NCBI GenBank assembly: GCA_021741765.1
Contig: JAIOXH010000002.1
Coordinates: 1-42,356 of the forward strand
Direction: 5' to 3'
Length of the DNA: 42,356 bases
Source of the DNA: Aurantimicrobium sp.
Lineage (GTDB): Bacteria > Actinomycetota > Actinomycetes > Actinomycetales > Microbacteriaceae
This document shows, in pieces, positions 24,099 through 31,834 of the stretch. The notes beneath the pieces are model-generated. The model saw only the letters and a list, made by a program, of their open reading frames with translations, ran no database searches and was not told the origin of the DNA. The position numbers and the translations under genes were made by a program. Each line of letters begins with the position of its first letter. Position 1 is the stretch's first letter.

Positions 24099-25078
24099 TG
24101 GTGCTCCGCGCAGGGGTCCTCGGACTAGGAGTCATGGGGCGACATCATTCGCGAGTTCTTTCCCAGCTAGAAGGCGTTGAATTCGGTGGTGTGTTTGACC
24201 CCGCCGAAGATATCCCCTCACATATTGAAGGGCAACCGATTTTTAACAACCTGGATGAATTTCTTGATCGTGGCTTTGACTACTGCGTTGTTTCGGCCCC
24301 AACGGTTTTTCACCTTAGCCTGGGAAAGGCACTTTCCGAGCGGGGCATCCATGCATTAATTGAAAAGCCCGTCGCTTCTGATTCCAATTCTGCGAACGAG
24401 CTTGTTCAAATTTTTTCTAAAGCAAACCTTGTTGGTGGGGTTGGGCACATTGAGCGATACAACCCCGCTTTACAGTCCATGCGTCAACGCCTTGAAGATG
24501 GCCAGCTTGGTGATATTTTTCAGATTGCCACCCGCCGCCAAGGGCCGTTTCCTGGTCGAATCGCCGACGTTGGGGTAATTAAAGATTTGGCCACTCACGA
24601 CATTGATTTGACAGCGTGGGTTAGTCAGCAGGAGTACGTATCCGTCAACGCACGCACGACTCATAAGAGCGGACGCCCACACGAAGACATGCTTGTTGCC
24701 GTTGCAACACTTAGTAAAGGGACCGTTGCCTCACACGTCGTTAATTGGCTAAGCCCCATTAAAGAACGAACCATAGTTGTCACGGGAGAATACGGAGCCT
24801 TGGTTGCGGATACTCTTACTGCCGATTTGACTTTTTTTGAAAATGGAAAGACCAAGCTTGTTTGGGACGAAGTGTCTTCATTCAGGGGAGTCACGGAGGG
24901 AGATATCACTAGATATGCCCTTGAAAAGCGCGAACCGCTAAAGACAGAACACGAAGCATTTCAGAAGGCAATCTTGACCGGCGACCATTCGGGCATCGTC
25001 AGTCTGGCGGAGGGGCTTCGAGTCGTTGAAATAGCCGAGCGTCTCGTCGCTGATGGACTGAGTCACCGCATCAACTAA
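24098..25078 (+). CDS. wbpB: Gfo/Idh/MocA sugar 3-dehydrogenase (WbpB type)
   Basis: A 326-residue NAD-dependent oxidoreductase. GVLGLGVMGRHHSRVL is the Rossmann motif. EKP (89-91) is the family's catalytic-lysine motif, and DVGVIKDLATHDIDL contains the conserved Asp and His. WbpB oxidises C3 of UDP-GlcNAcA, regenerating NAD with 2-oxoglutarate. ATG shares its first base with the stop of the aminotransferase (TGATG), so translation is coupled. Base composition and codon choice (GTT, ATT, GAA frequent) are more AT-rich than in the argS/thr genes, which hints at acquisition. Confidence 0.85.
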   Translation: MVLRAGVLGLGVMGRHHSRVLSQLEGVEFGGVFDPAEDIPSHIEGQPIFNNLDEFLDRGFDYCVVSAPTVFHLSLGKALSERGIHALIEKPVASDSNSANELVQIFSKANLVGGVGHIERYNPALQSMRQRLEDGQLGDIFQIATRRQGPFPGRIADVGVIKDLATHDIDLTAWVSQQEYVSVNARTTHKSGRPHEDMLVAVATLSKGTVASHVVNWLSPIKERTIVVTGEYGALVADTLTADLTFFENGKTKLVWDEVSSFRGVTEGDITRYALEKREPLKTEHEAFQKAILTGDHSGIVSLAEGLRVVEIAERLVADGLSHRIN

Positions 25079-25102
25079 TGGCTTGAGGCATCGGAGACAG
25101 CA

Positions 25103-26413
25103 ATGATCATTACCGTGGTAGGTATGGGCAAAATAGGCTTGCCTCTTGCAGCACAATTTGCCAGCAAGGGACATCGAGTGCTCGGCGCCGACGTGAACCC
25201 CAGGACAGTTGAACTGATCAACTCTGGAAAAGTGCCGTTTCCTGGTGAGCCGGGCCTGGAGGAACGCATCGCTCAGGCCGTAGATGAGGAGCTTCTTGAG
25301 GCAACGCTCGATACCCCCTGGGCAGTCAGTCAGAGTCGTGCTGTCGTGGTCGTGGTCCCATTGTTTGTTGACGTGGAGGGTACCCCAGACTTCGGCTGGA
25401 TGGATAGCGCAACCGAGAAAATCGGTGAGGGCCTGGTGCCCGGAACTCTCGTCACCTTCGAGACGACACTTCCGGTGGGAACCACTCGCAATCGATTTAC
25501 CCCCGCTCTTGAAAAAGCTTCTGGGCTCCGAGCCGGCGTTGACTTCTGGGTGGCATTTAGCCCCGAGCGGGTATTGACGGGTCGGGTCTTCGAGGACCTC
25601 CGGAAATACCCCAAGTTGATTGGTGGGATTAACTCTGCCAGTGCCAACGCAGCGCTTGATTTCTACAATGCTGTGCTGGATTTTGATGACCGACCGGATC
25701 TGACCAAGCCAAATGGTGTCTGGGACCTAGGCTCTTCGGAGGCGAGTGAGCTTGCCAAGTTGGCAGAAACGACGTATCGAGACGTTAATATTGGCTTGGC
25801 AAATCAATTTGCGCGGTTCGCAGATAAGGCACGCATCGATGTCTATTCCGTTATTGAAGCCTGTAACAGCCAGTTCTTCAGCCACATCCATCAGCCGGGC
25901 ATTGCGGTTGGCGGCCACTGCATCCCCGTCTACCCCCAGATGTATTTGTGGAATGATCCTGAGGCGACCATCGTGCGAGCGGCTCGTGCGGCAAACCGGG
26001 CGATGCCTGCATATGCAGTGGGGGTGCTCGAAGAGAAAATTGGGTCTCTACACGGTAGGCGTGTCGCTGTGCTCGGAGCTGCGTACCGAGGCGGAGTAAA
26101 AGAGACCGCATTCTCGGGCGTATTTGATGTAGTTGACTCGCTCCTGAGTCACGGCGCTGTTCCTTTGGTGCATGATCCGATGTATTCGGACGACGAGCTG
26201 GTGGCGCTCGGCTTTGAGGTCTACCACCTTGGTGACCCCATAGAGGCAGTGATTATTCAGGCAAATCACCTTGAGTACGGCACTTTGCATCCGGAAGACT
26301 TGCCTGGTGCCCGGGCCATCATTGATGGCCGGAAAACGGTTAGTTCTGCCCTTGCAAAGGCCATCCCGACAATTGTTCTTGGCTCTTTCCCCGCAGAGAC
26401 GCCTCACGCCTAG
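25103..26413 (+). CDS. wbpA: UDP-N-acetylhexosamine 6-dehydrogenase (WbpA type)
   Basis: A 436-residue UDP-glucose/GDP-mannose dehydrogenase family protein with the three usual domains. The N-terminal Rossmann fold is ITVVGMGKIGLPLAAQFASK. The catalytic Cys273 lies in VGGHCIPVYPQMY, and the central helix LAKLAETTYRDVNIGLANQF and the UDP-binding domain (VLGAAYRGGVKETAFSG) are present. In this operon it should oxidise UDP-GlcNAc to UDP-GlcNAcA, the first step of the diNAcGlcA pathway. A UDP-ManNAc dehydrogenase (WecC-like) role is the main alternative. It starts 24 bp after the previous gene and overlaps a convergent glycosyltransferase by 4 bp. Confidence 0.87.
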   Translation: MIITVVGMGKIGLPLAAQFASKGHRVLGADVNPRTVELINSGKVPFPGEPGLEERIAQAVDEELLEATLDTPWAVSQSRAVVVVVPLFVDVEGTPDFGWMDSATEKIGEGLVPGTLVTFETTLPVGTTRNRFTPALEKASGLRAGVDFWVAFSPERVLTGRVFEDLRKYPKLIGGINSASANAALDFYNAVLDFDDRPDLTKPNGVWDLGSSEASELAKLAETTYRDVNIGLANQFARFADKARIDVYSVIEACNSQFFSHIHQPGIAVGGHCIPVYPQMYLWNDPEATIVRAARAANRAMPAYAVGVLEEKIGSLHGRRVAVLGAAYRGGVKETAFSGVFDVVDSLLSHGAVPLVHDPMYSDDELVALGFEVYHLGDPIEAVIIQANHLEYGTLHPEDLPGARAIIDGRKTVSSALAKAIPTIVLGSFPAETPHA

Positions 26414-27519
26414 GGGCCGCCCAAAAGCGAAGAAAGAACAGAGGCCCTCATGGTGTAGGTGTGCTCTCTGAGGGTACGGGATTGGCCGTTTCGGGCCACC
26501 TCGCTGAGTCGACTTTCATCTTGGAGAAGTTCGAGTACTGACGCGGCAGCCTCGTCATAATTGTTATAGGCGATTACTTCGCGACCTGGTTCGAAAATCT
26601 CGCTCAGGTTTGATTTGTTTTCGGTTACCAGAGCTGCGCCACTTCCCGTGGCCTCGTACATGCGCATGTTTACTGCGAAATCACCGGCAATCGTTCCGTG
26701 TCGATTCACGACGATCTTGCTGTTTGCCAACAAATTAAACATGTCCTGTCCCCAAGCTTCGCCATGGTAAAAGCTCCGTAACCCGGCTCGATCCAGATCC
26801 TCCAGATTCGCTGGTCCGAAAATGTGCAAACCCGGCGCAACACTGGCAATGGATTGGAGAAGGGGTATCGTCTGCGGTTGATGACGCGAAAAGCTGCCGA
26901 TGAATATCGCATCAATCTTGCGTGAACTGGTCGATTTAAAACTTGCCCACCGTTCATCGAAAGCTAGTGGGATGTAGACAGAATTAACTCCCCATGATTC
27001 GACTTGCGAGACGATGGAAGGCAGAGCAGAAACGATGAGATCGTATTCGAGGAAGTACGATTTCGGTGGCGGAGGAGATGCAATCTCTCCAACCATCATG
27101 CCGGCGTGTTTTTTAAGCTCTCTGGCAAAACTTCTGGGAATGAGGTTCAAATCTTGTATAAACAGAACATCCGGCTTCGTCCTCTTAACCTGATTGAGAA
27201 GCGTTTGATGAACGTGGGGAAAGTAACGTGCCATGGATCGCACGACGGGAATTCTTGAAAGATGTAGGGAGTGGTTCCATCCCTGCTGAATTGGTGTCGC
27301 TAAACCGCTCTCATGTGCCCAAACCGTCTGGATCCCCCGCGCATTTGGCACCGTGATGTTGGAATCCCAGCCCAGCCCGTTCATTGCACTGCTGTATGCC
27401 GCACCTGTTCCAAACCCAGCACTGGTTAATTCTCGAATGTGAGACTCGAAACCCGATTTGAGCTGATGGTGTTCATGAAATCCCAGTGACTTTATAACTG
27501 CGGGATAGTAGGTATCCAC
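26410..27519 (-). CDS. Glycosyltransferase, GT-B fold (CgeB/DUF3880-like)
   Basis: A 369-residue protein. The N-terminal half has alternating Rossmann-like strands (KPDVLFIQDLNLIPRSFA, YDLIVSALPSI). The C-terminal half has DAIFIGSFSRHQPQTIPLL, VNRHGTIAGDFAVNMRMYEA and ATGSGAALVTENKSNLSEIF, the pattern of CgeB-like or 'Glyco_trans_1_2' enzymes that bind the nucleotide sugar late in the sequence. It should act in the cytoplasm on a lipid-linked glycan. The GTG start at 27519 is the first in frame. It converges on the wbpA-type gene. Donor unknown; the neighbouring UDP-diNAcGlcA or dTDP-amino sugar are reasonable guesses. Confidence 0.75.
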   Translation of the reverse strand: MDTYYPAVIKSLGFHEHHQLKSGFESHIRELTSAGFGTGAAYSSAMNGLGWDSNITVPNARGIQTVWAHESGLATPIQQGWNHSLHLSRIPVVRSMARYFPHVHQTLLNQVKRTKPDVLFIQDLNLIPRSFARELKKHAGMMVGEIASPPPPKSYFLEYDLIVSALPSIVSQVESWGVNSVYIPLAFDERWASFKSTSSRKIDAIFIGSFSRHQPQTIPLLQSIASVAPGLHIFGPANLEDLDRAGLRSFYHGEAWGQDMFNLLANSKIVVNRHGTIAGDFAVNMRMYEATGSGAALVTENKSNLSEIFEPGREVIAYNNYDEAAASVLELLQDESRLSEVARNGQSRTLREHTYTMRASVLSSLLGGP

Positions 27520-27682
27520 GAAAAGAATTGACTTAATGACAGACCACCATTAGCTAGTTTCTTGCCTTATGCGGGGCTCTTATTCTAATGACAAGCACAA
27601 CCCTCGTCTGTGAATCCGGGGCCAGGACGCGGTCAACCTGCCCCGTTTCACTGTGCCAGGAGAAAAGAGTCGACCCTCAGAC

Positions 27683-28114
27683 CTATTCGGGGCGCGCCTT
27701 CGTGACTTCCGCCGTGAACGTGTCGAAATCATGAATGTAGTCATGTTCGTCGTAAGTGTGGGACGCCAAAACAATCAAGACCGCATCTGCGGAGTAATCG
27801 AACTGAGCTCCCCAGGTCAATGGCGGTAAGTGTAATCCTTTGGTGGGAGAGTCGAGGGTGAAAACTTGGCGTTGAATGCCATCATCGGCCATCGCCTTAA
27901 CGCTCCCCGCGACACACACCAAAAACTGATGACACACACGGTGGGCATGAATCCCCCGTGGTTCGCCCTCGGGAACTCTCGAAACAACAAACATTCTCTC
28001 CACAACAAAGGGGAGAGAATGGCCTATCTCGGCAACAACAAGCATGCCCCTGCTATCTATGTGCTTTTGGAGATCCACTAGCTGCGGGGTAAAAAACGAC
28101 GGTTTGTCGTTCAT
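27683..28114 (-). CDS. fdtA: dTDP-6-deoxyhex-4-ulose 3,4-ketoisomerase (FdtA/QdtA type)
   Basis: A 143-residue single cupin domain. His56 and His58 in PRGIHAHRVCHQFLVC are the catalytic pair that moves the keto group of dTDP-4-keto-6-deoxyglucose from C4 to C3. LHLPPLTWGAQFDYSADAVL is the second half of the cupin. ATG at 28114 overlaps the stop of the aminotransferase (ATGA) and is preferred to the longer frame from 28135. Unlike WxcM fusions it has no acetyltransferase domain. Whether the product is the galacto (Fuc3N) or gluco (Qui3N) epimer cannot be read from motifs. Confidence 0.87.
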   Translation of the reverse strand: MNDKPSFFTPQLVDLQKHIDSRGMLVVAEIGHSLPFVVERMFVVSRVPEGEPRGIHAHRVCHQFLVCVAGSVKAMADDGIQRQVFTLDSPTKGLHLPPLTWGAQFDYSADAVLIVLASHTYDEHDYIHDFDTFTAEVTKARPE

Positions 28115-29214
28115 AACGTCCTCAATGATTCGCACACGTAGAGAACTTCGTCTTCTGTGAGCTCGGGAAAAAGAGGAAGAGTGAAGATTCGCGTTGCGAG
28201 ATTCTCCGTCACTGCAAGCGGCATCTGTCGGGGATTAAAGCCTGGAATCTTCTGCTGATGATCGGGAATGGGGTAATGAACGTCGGTGCTAATGCCTCTG
28301 GCTTTGAGAGCCCGGCGCGCTGAATCAGGCTCACTGCACTCAACAACAGCCAGGTGAGCAGTAAAGGCGGAATTCGATGTGTTCACCATGCGAAGACCTG
28401 GCGGAACGGCATCCTCGTATTGTTGGTGAATCTGCCGCCTCCGATCGTTTTTCTCGTCCAAAAATGGAAGCTTCGTTCGCAAAATGGCTGCCTGAATTTC
28501 ATCGAGGCGACTGTTGCGGCCATGCGCATGCTCAATCGAGTACTTTGACTCCCAGCCGTATTGCCTCATTTGTCGCACCCGGGTGGCGAGCTCGGAACTA
28601 TCGGTGAAGACAGCACCCCCGTCTCCCAAGGCGCCCAAGTTTTTCGTTGGATAGAAACTTGTCGTTGCGATGTCACCAAAAGACCCGCCCATCGTGTCCC
28701 CCCATCGAGCGCCCAGAGACTGAGCGCAGTCCTCAAGCACGGGTACGCCATGCTTTCTGGCCACCTGCATGAGCTCAGGCATCGGCGCAAGAGCTCCGTA
28801 AAGGTGTGTTACGACGACGGCGGCGGGCAGTTGCTCACAAGCAGCGAAAGCAGCTTCGAGGGATGCGCCAGACATCAGGTGCGAAGAAGGGTCAACGTCC
28901 ACGAAGACCGGTTCGGCCCCGAGCAGTAGAGCAGCCGTGGACGCGTACGCGCCGGCGTTAGCAACCGTAAAGACAACGCTGCCCGCGGTGACGCCCAGCG
29001 CAGACAGTGCAAGCTCTAACGCATCGGTGCCGTTTCCCACGTTCACCGCATAGCTCGTGCCTACGTACCGAGCAATTTCATGCTCAAGGGCATCGTGTTC
29101 CGGGCCAAGGACGAACCAGCCGCTCGAGATCACCCGGTCAATGGCTCCGTCAATGTCGCCGCGAATGCCAGCGAGCCCACGGGAAAGATCGTTGAAAGGG
29201 ATGTCCAGAGCCAT
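28111..29214 (-). CDS. fdtB: dTDP-3-amino-3,6-dideoxyhexose transaminase (FdtB/QdtB type)
   Basis: A 367-residue DegT family PLP enzyme. The start IPFNDLSRGLAG, VNVGNGTDALELALSALG, EDCAQSLGARW (Asp162) and Lys191 in FYPTKNLGALGDGG are all typical. FdtB/QdtB aminate C3 of dTDP-3-keto-6-deoxyhexose. The gene is coupled to the ketoisomerase by a 4-bp overlap, which is the main reason to choose this subfamily over other DegT enzymes. ATG at 29214 has no ribosome site; TAAAGT lies 6 bases upstream, so the mRNA is probably leaderless. Its substrate needs RmlA and RmlB, encoded 10-12 kb away. Confidence 0.87.
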   Translation of the reverse strand: MALDIPFNDLSRGLAGIRGDIDGAIDRVISSGWFVLGPEHDALEHEIARYVGTSYAVNVGNGTDALELALSALGVTAGSVVFTVANAGAYASTAALLLGAEPVFVDVDPSSHLMSGASLEAAFAACEQLPAAVVVTHLYGALAPMPELMQVARKHGVPVLEDCAQSLGARWGDTMGGSFGDIATTSFYPTKNLGALGDGGAVFTDSSELATRVRQMRQYGWESKYSIEHAHGRNSRLDEIQAAILRTKLPFLDEKNDRRRQIHQQYEDAVPPGLRMVNTSNSAFTAHLAVVECSEPDSARRALKARGISTDVHYPIPDHQQKIPGFNPRQMPLAVTENLATRIFTLPLFPELTEDEVLYVCESLRTL

Positions 29215-29550
29215 GCCCTAACTTTACCGCGGGCGGAATTGGAGACCGACAAAGCAAGGGCATGGTGCTTTAACCGCAAGGTGCAAATAGGAGCTCGGCC
29301 TTTAGCGGCATTAGTCCAGTCAGCCGTTGCAGCAACGCCAGTGTTTCCGTAACTCCAGCACCGCAGAAAGGCCTTCACCGCGCGACACACCTTATGCGGT
29401 CTCAGCGAATAGCGTCTGAGCCAACCAGCGGTCCGAGAGGGAATCGAACTCAGGCAAACCAGGCAGCAGTGGCCAAGCGGGAAACCACAAGAATTCTTCT
29501 CTACGCCGAAGAATCCCATTCATTTGCTACCACGTGTTAATGTTGGCGTG
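29215..29550. other. Intergenic region between divergent fdtB and a glycosyltransferase
   Basis: About 335 bp. A fdtB -10 lies at the left end. At 29430-29451 the minus strand reads GAGTTCGATTCCCTCTCGGACC, quoted here in parts: GAGTTCGATT then CCCTCTCGGACC. It resembles the T-loop and 3' end of a tRNA but lacks a matching T-stem and 5' half. No ORF with a recognisable product was found. Confidence 0.4.
29221..29226 (-). promoter_or_regulatory. Candidate -10 element of fdtB (leaderless)
   Basis: TAAAGT on the minus strand ends 6 bases before the ATG at 29214. No Shine-Dalgarno sequence fits in the space, so transcription starting on the ATG is likely. A -35 box is not clear. Confidence 0.4.
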
Positions 29551-30570
29551 ATGATGAATGTGCCGAGAACAAAAGCCGTGGCCTACTGCACCTACTTTGA
29601 CACAGGCTATCTGTCTCGCGGGCTAACGATGATTGAATCCCTGCGAGAACACGGAGACAATTCCCTCGTCTTCATTCTGGCCCTCGACAGCGGAGTCCGT
29701 GACTTCTTCGCGGACTATGGCGATAAAAACATTCGCATCATTTCCCTTCAGGACCTCGAAGAATACGAACCGAAACTTTCAGCTGTGCGACCCCACAGGA
29801 GCCGCATGGAGTTCTATTTCACGTGCACCCCGCTGCTTGTTCGTTTCGTCATGGACCAGATGAAAACACGCAATTCAACAATCATCTACCTCGATGCGGA
29901 CCTATATTTTTTTGATCAGCCCCAGCTTGCTATTGCGTCTCTGGGCGATGGTTCAGTCGGGATAATCGAACACCGCTACCCAAAGAAGTTGGAACGACGT
30001 CTCGCCAAGTACGGACGATTTAACGTGGGATGGGTTGCCTTTGTCGATGACAAAAACGGGCGACAGGTCTTGGACTGGTATGGCAAATCAACTCTCGAGT
30101 GGTGTGGAGATAAACCCCTCGACGGCAAGTATGCGGACCAGGGTTATCTCGACTCATTTCCTCTCTTTGCAGGAGTAACGGTGCTTCGAGAAGGTGCCTT
30201 CAACTTAGCGCCGTGGAACACGGAGTCTCACGATGTGCGCTTCTCCCCTCCCGGGCCCGCAACCGTGGATGGAAGATCGCTTAACTTTTTTCACTTTCAC
30301 GGTCTCCGTTCCTTCGGAGACCAATTTGTGACCGGTCAGATTCTCTACGGCGCCAAACTCACGGAGGCCCTAAAGCAGGGGGTCTATGTGCCCTATATTC
30401 GTCATCTCAGTAAGAACGACGTGGTCGTCGCGGGAGAGTTTGGTGCTCAGGTCGACATTTCGAAACGAGGGCACGGGCTGTCTGGCGTTCTTGGAGGGCT
30501 CCGACGAAAAGCACTTTCCCTGCTTTCATCCTTGACAAAAAACAGTATCCGCCTTCCTCGCAACCCCTAA
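29551..30570 (+). CDS. GT-A (GT8-like) nucleotide-sugar transferase
   Basis: A 339-residue protein. AVAYCTYFDTGYLSRGLTM opens a GT-A fold. IIYLDADLYFF (Asp115, Asp117) is a strong DxD metal-binding motif of the type found in GT8-like enzymes. FNVGWVAFV, KYADQGYLDSFP and FNLAPWN follow the order seen in that group, and HFHGLRSFGDQF is near the end. The start is uncertain: GTG 29548, ATG 29551 and ATG 29554 are adjacent and none has a clear ribosome site. It stands alone, convergent with the next glycosyltransferase, so it has its own promoter. Donor and acceptor unknown. Confidence 0.75.
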   Translation: MMNVPRTKAVAYCTYFDTGYLSRGLTMIESLREHGDNSLVFILALDSGVRDFFADYGDKNIRIISLQDLEEYEPKLSAVRPHRSRMEFYFTCTPLLVRFVMDQMKTRNSTIIYLDADLYFFDQPQLAIASLGDGSVGIIEHRYPKKLERRLAKYGRFNVGWVAFVDDKNGRQVLDWYGKSTLEWCGDKPLDGKYADQGYLDSFPLFAGVTVLREGAFNLAPWNTESHDVRFSPPGPATVDGRSLNFFHFHGLRSFGDQFVTGQILYGAKLTEALKQGVYVPYIRHLSKNDVVVAGEFGAQVDISKRGHGLSGVLGGLRRKALSLLSSLTKNSIRLPRNP

Positions 30571-30619
30571 TCTGCTGGGGTCAGGGCGAGTTGACCGGAG
30601 ACATTGGCACCGTCCAGAC

Positions 30620-31834
30620 TCAGGGTCCATCATTTTTGACTCGCTCTGAAGGATTGCGGCCAGTCATGCCGTCAATTGCACCCCAAAAAGAGGATTGAGC
30701 AAGAGCGCGAGCGTAACGCTGACCACGGTCACGAATTGCTTCGTACTTTTGCGGATTTTCCCTCAGCCGTCTAATCGAACTCTTGAGGTCCCGCGCGCTC
30801 CGAAAATAGACGAACCCGTCTGTCGGAATCGTTAGCGCTGTGAGCTTACGCTCATCCGTCACAAGGAGCGTTCCAAAAAGGGGAGCTTCGAGAACGCGAG
30901 ACTTGACATGCTTTCGGGGCATTCCATGATTTCGACTCAGGTTTATCGTCGCCCACGAGTGGCCAATTGCGGCAGCGTATTCTTCATAGGTTGGTCTCTC
31001 CAACTTCGCCGACCTATGAGGATTAACCACAACGCCAGTCCCAAGGCGCGCAAACTTTGCCAGCTGCTTGATGCGTTCTGGATAAAGACTTCCTAAAAAG
31101 GTAAGGGACTGACGAGCATCCGGTCGGTTTGCAAAGAGAACGCGGCTTTCCAAAAATTTGATGCTCTCCAGCGACGTGGGCAGCAAACCTGGCCCGGAGC
31201 GCGGGAGTCCCTTTCTCAGTTCACGCGGGAACTGATCAGTGGCGTGAACGCTGACATTCGGGTATACCTCGGCAAGCGCTTCAGCGCTGAAAATATGCCA
31301 CCAATAGACCGAATCGTACATAAGAAAAATTAGTTCTCCCGCCCACAACCGCGCGAGAGTCGCTCCTACCCGTGCCCATGAATTGACCTCGCCGTTGGGG
31401 TCTTCTTCGCCATAAAAAATCACATGAGTTGGATCCTGCGCCTCGATGTCTGCGGCCAGTCTCTCCGCCCAGTCTGTATCGCCTGGCGCCACTTGGTGCA
31501 GGAGTACGTGTTGGGACCCATAGCGTTCTCTAGCTGACTGCCATATGTCAAAAAAATAATTGCCCGCTCCGGGTTTCCACACAACATGAACGTCAGCACA
31601 ACTCTGTGGAGACACGATCATGATTCTCTGGATGGGCTTTAGGACCGACCTCTCAAGAGTCTGACGGAACTGCAGATCAGCGAGGGGTGGCCGATAAAGT
31701 CGCTTGTAAATGAATCGAAAAACTAAAAAGGCGCCGGGAATCCTGGCAATCCATCCCATGTGATCGTTTGTCCACGCACCAATAGTGTGGACGAGCTTGC
31801 TTGAGTGGGGCTGCACACTTTGGGGTGCAGTCAT
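30620..31834 (-). CDS. Glycosyltransferase, GT-B-like
   Basis: A 404-residue protein with a basic start and a GT-B-like layout. HVIFYGEEDPNGEVNSW and LIFLMYDSVYWWHIFS lie in the N-terminal half. SLTFLGSLYPERIKQL, GHSWATINLSRNHGMPRKHV and SRVLEAPLFGTLLVTDERK are in the C-terminal half and resemble the nucleotide-sugar region of CgeB-like enzymes. The ATG overlaps the stop of the ABC transporter (ATGA), so it is the last gene of the gmd-ABC-GT operon and probably acts on the same glycan. Specificity unknown. Confidence 0.72.
   Translation of the reverse strand: MTAPQSVQPHSSKLVHTIGAWTNDHMGWIARIPGAFLVFRFIYKRLYRPPLADLQFRQTLERSVLKPIQRIMIVSPQSCADVHVVWKPGAGNYFFDIWQSARERYGSQHVLLHQVAPGDTDWAERLAADIEAQDPTHVIFYGEEDPNGEVNSWARVGATLARLWAGELIFLMYDSVYWWHIFSAEALAEVYPNVSVHATDQFPRELRKGLPRSGPGLLPTSLESIKFLESRVLFANRPDARQSLTFLGSLYPERIKQLAKFARLGTGVVVNPHRSAKLERPTYEEYAAAIGHSWATINLSRNHGMPRKHVKSRVLEAPLFGTLLVTDERKLTALTIPTDGFVYFRSARDLKSSIRRLRENPQKYEAIRDRGQRYARALAQSSFWGAIDGMTGRNPSERVKNDGP

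Noticed and set aside
25103-26413. UDP-ManNAc dehydrogenase (WecC) as the primary call
   Set aside because: Sequence motifs allow it, but no UDP-GlcNAc 2-epimerase is adjacent and the three operon partners match the diNAcGlcA pathway.
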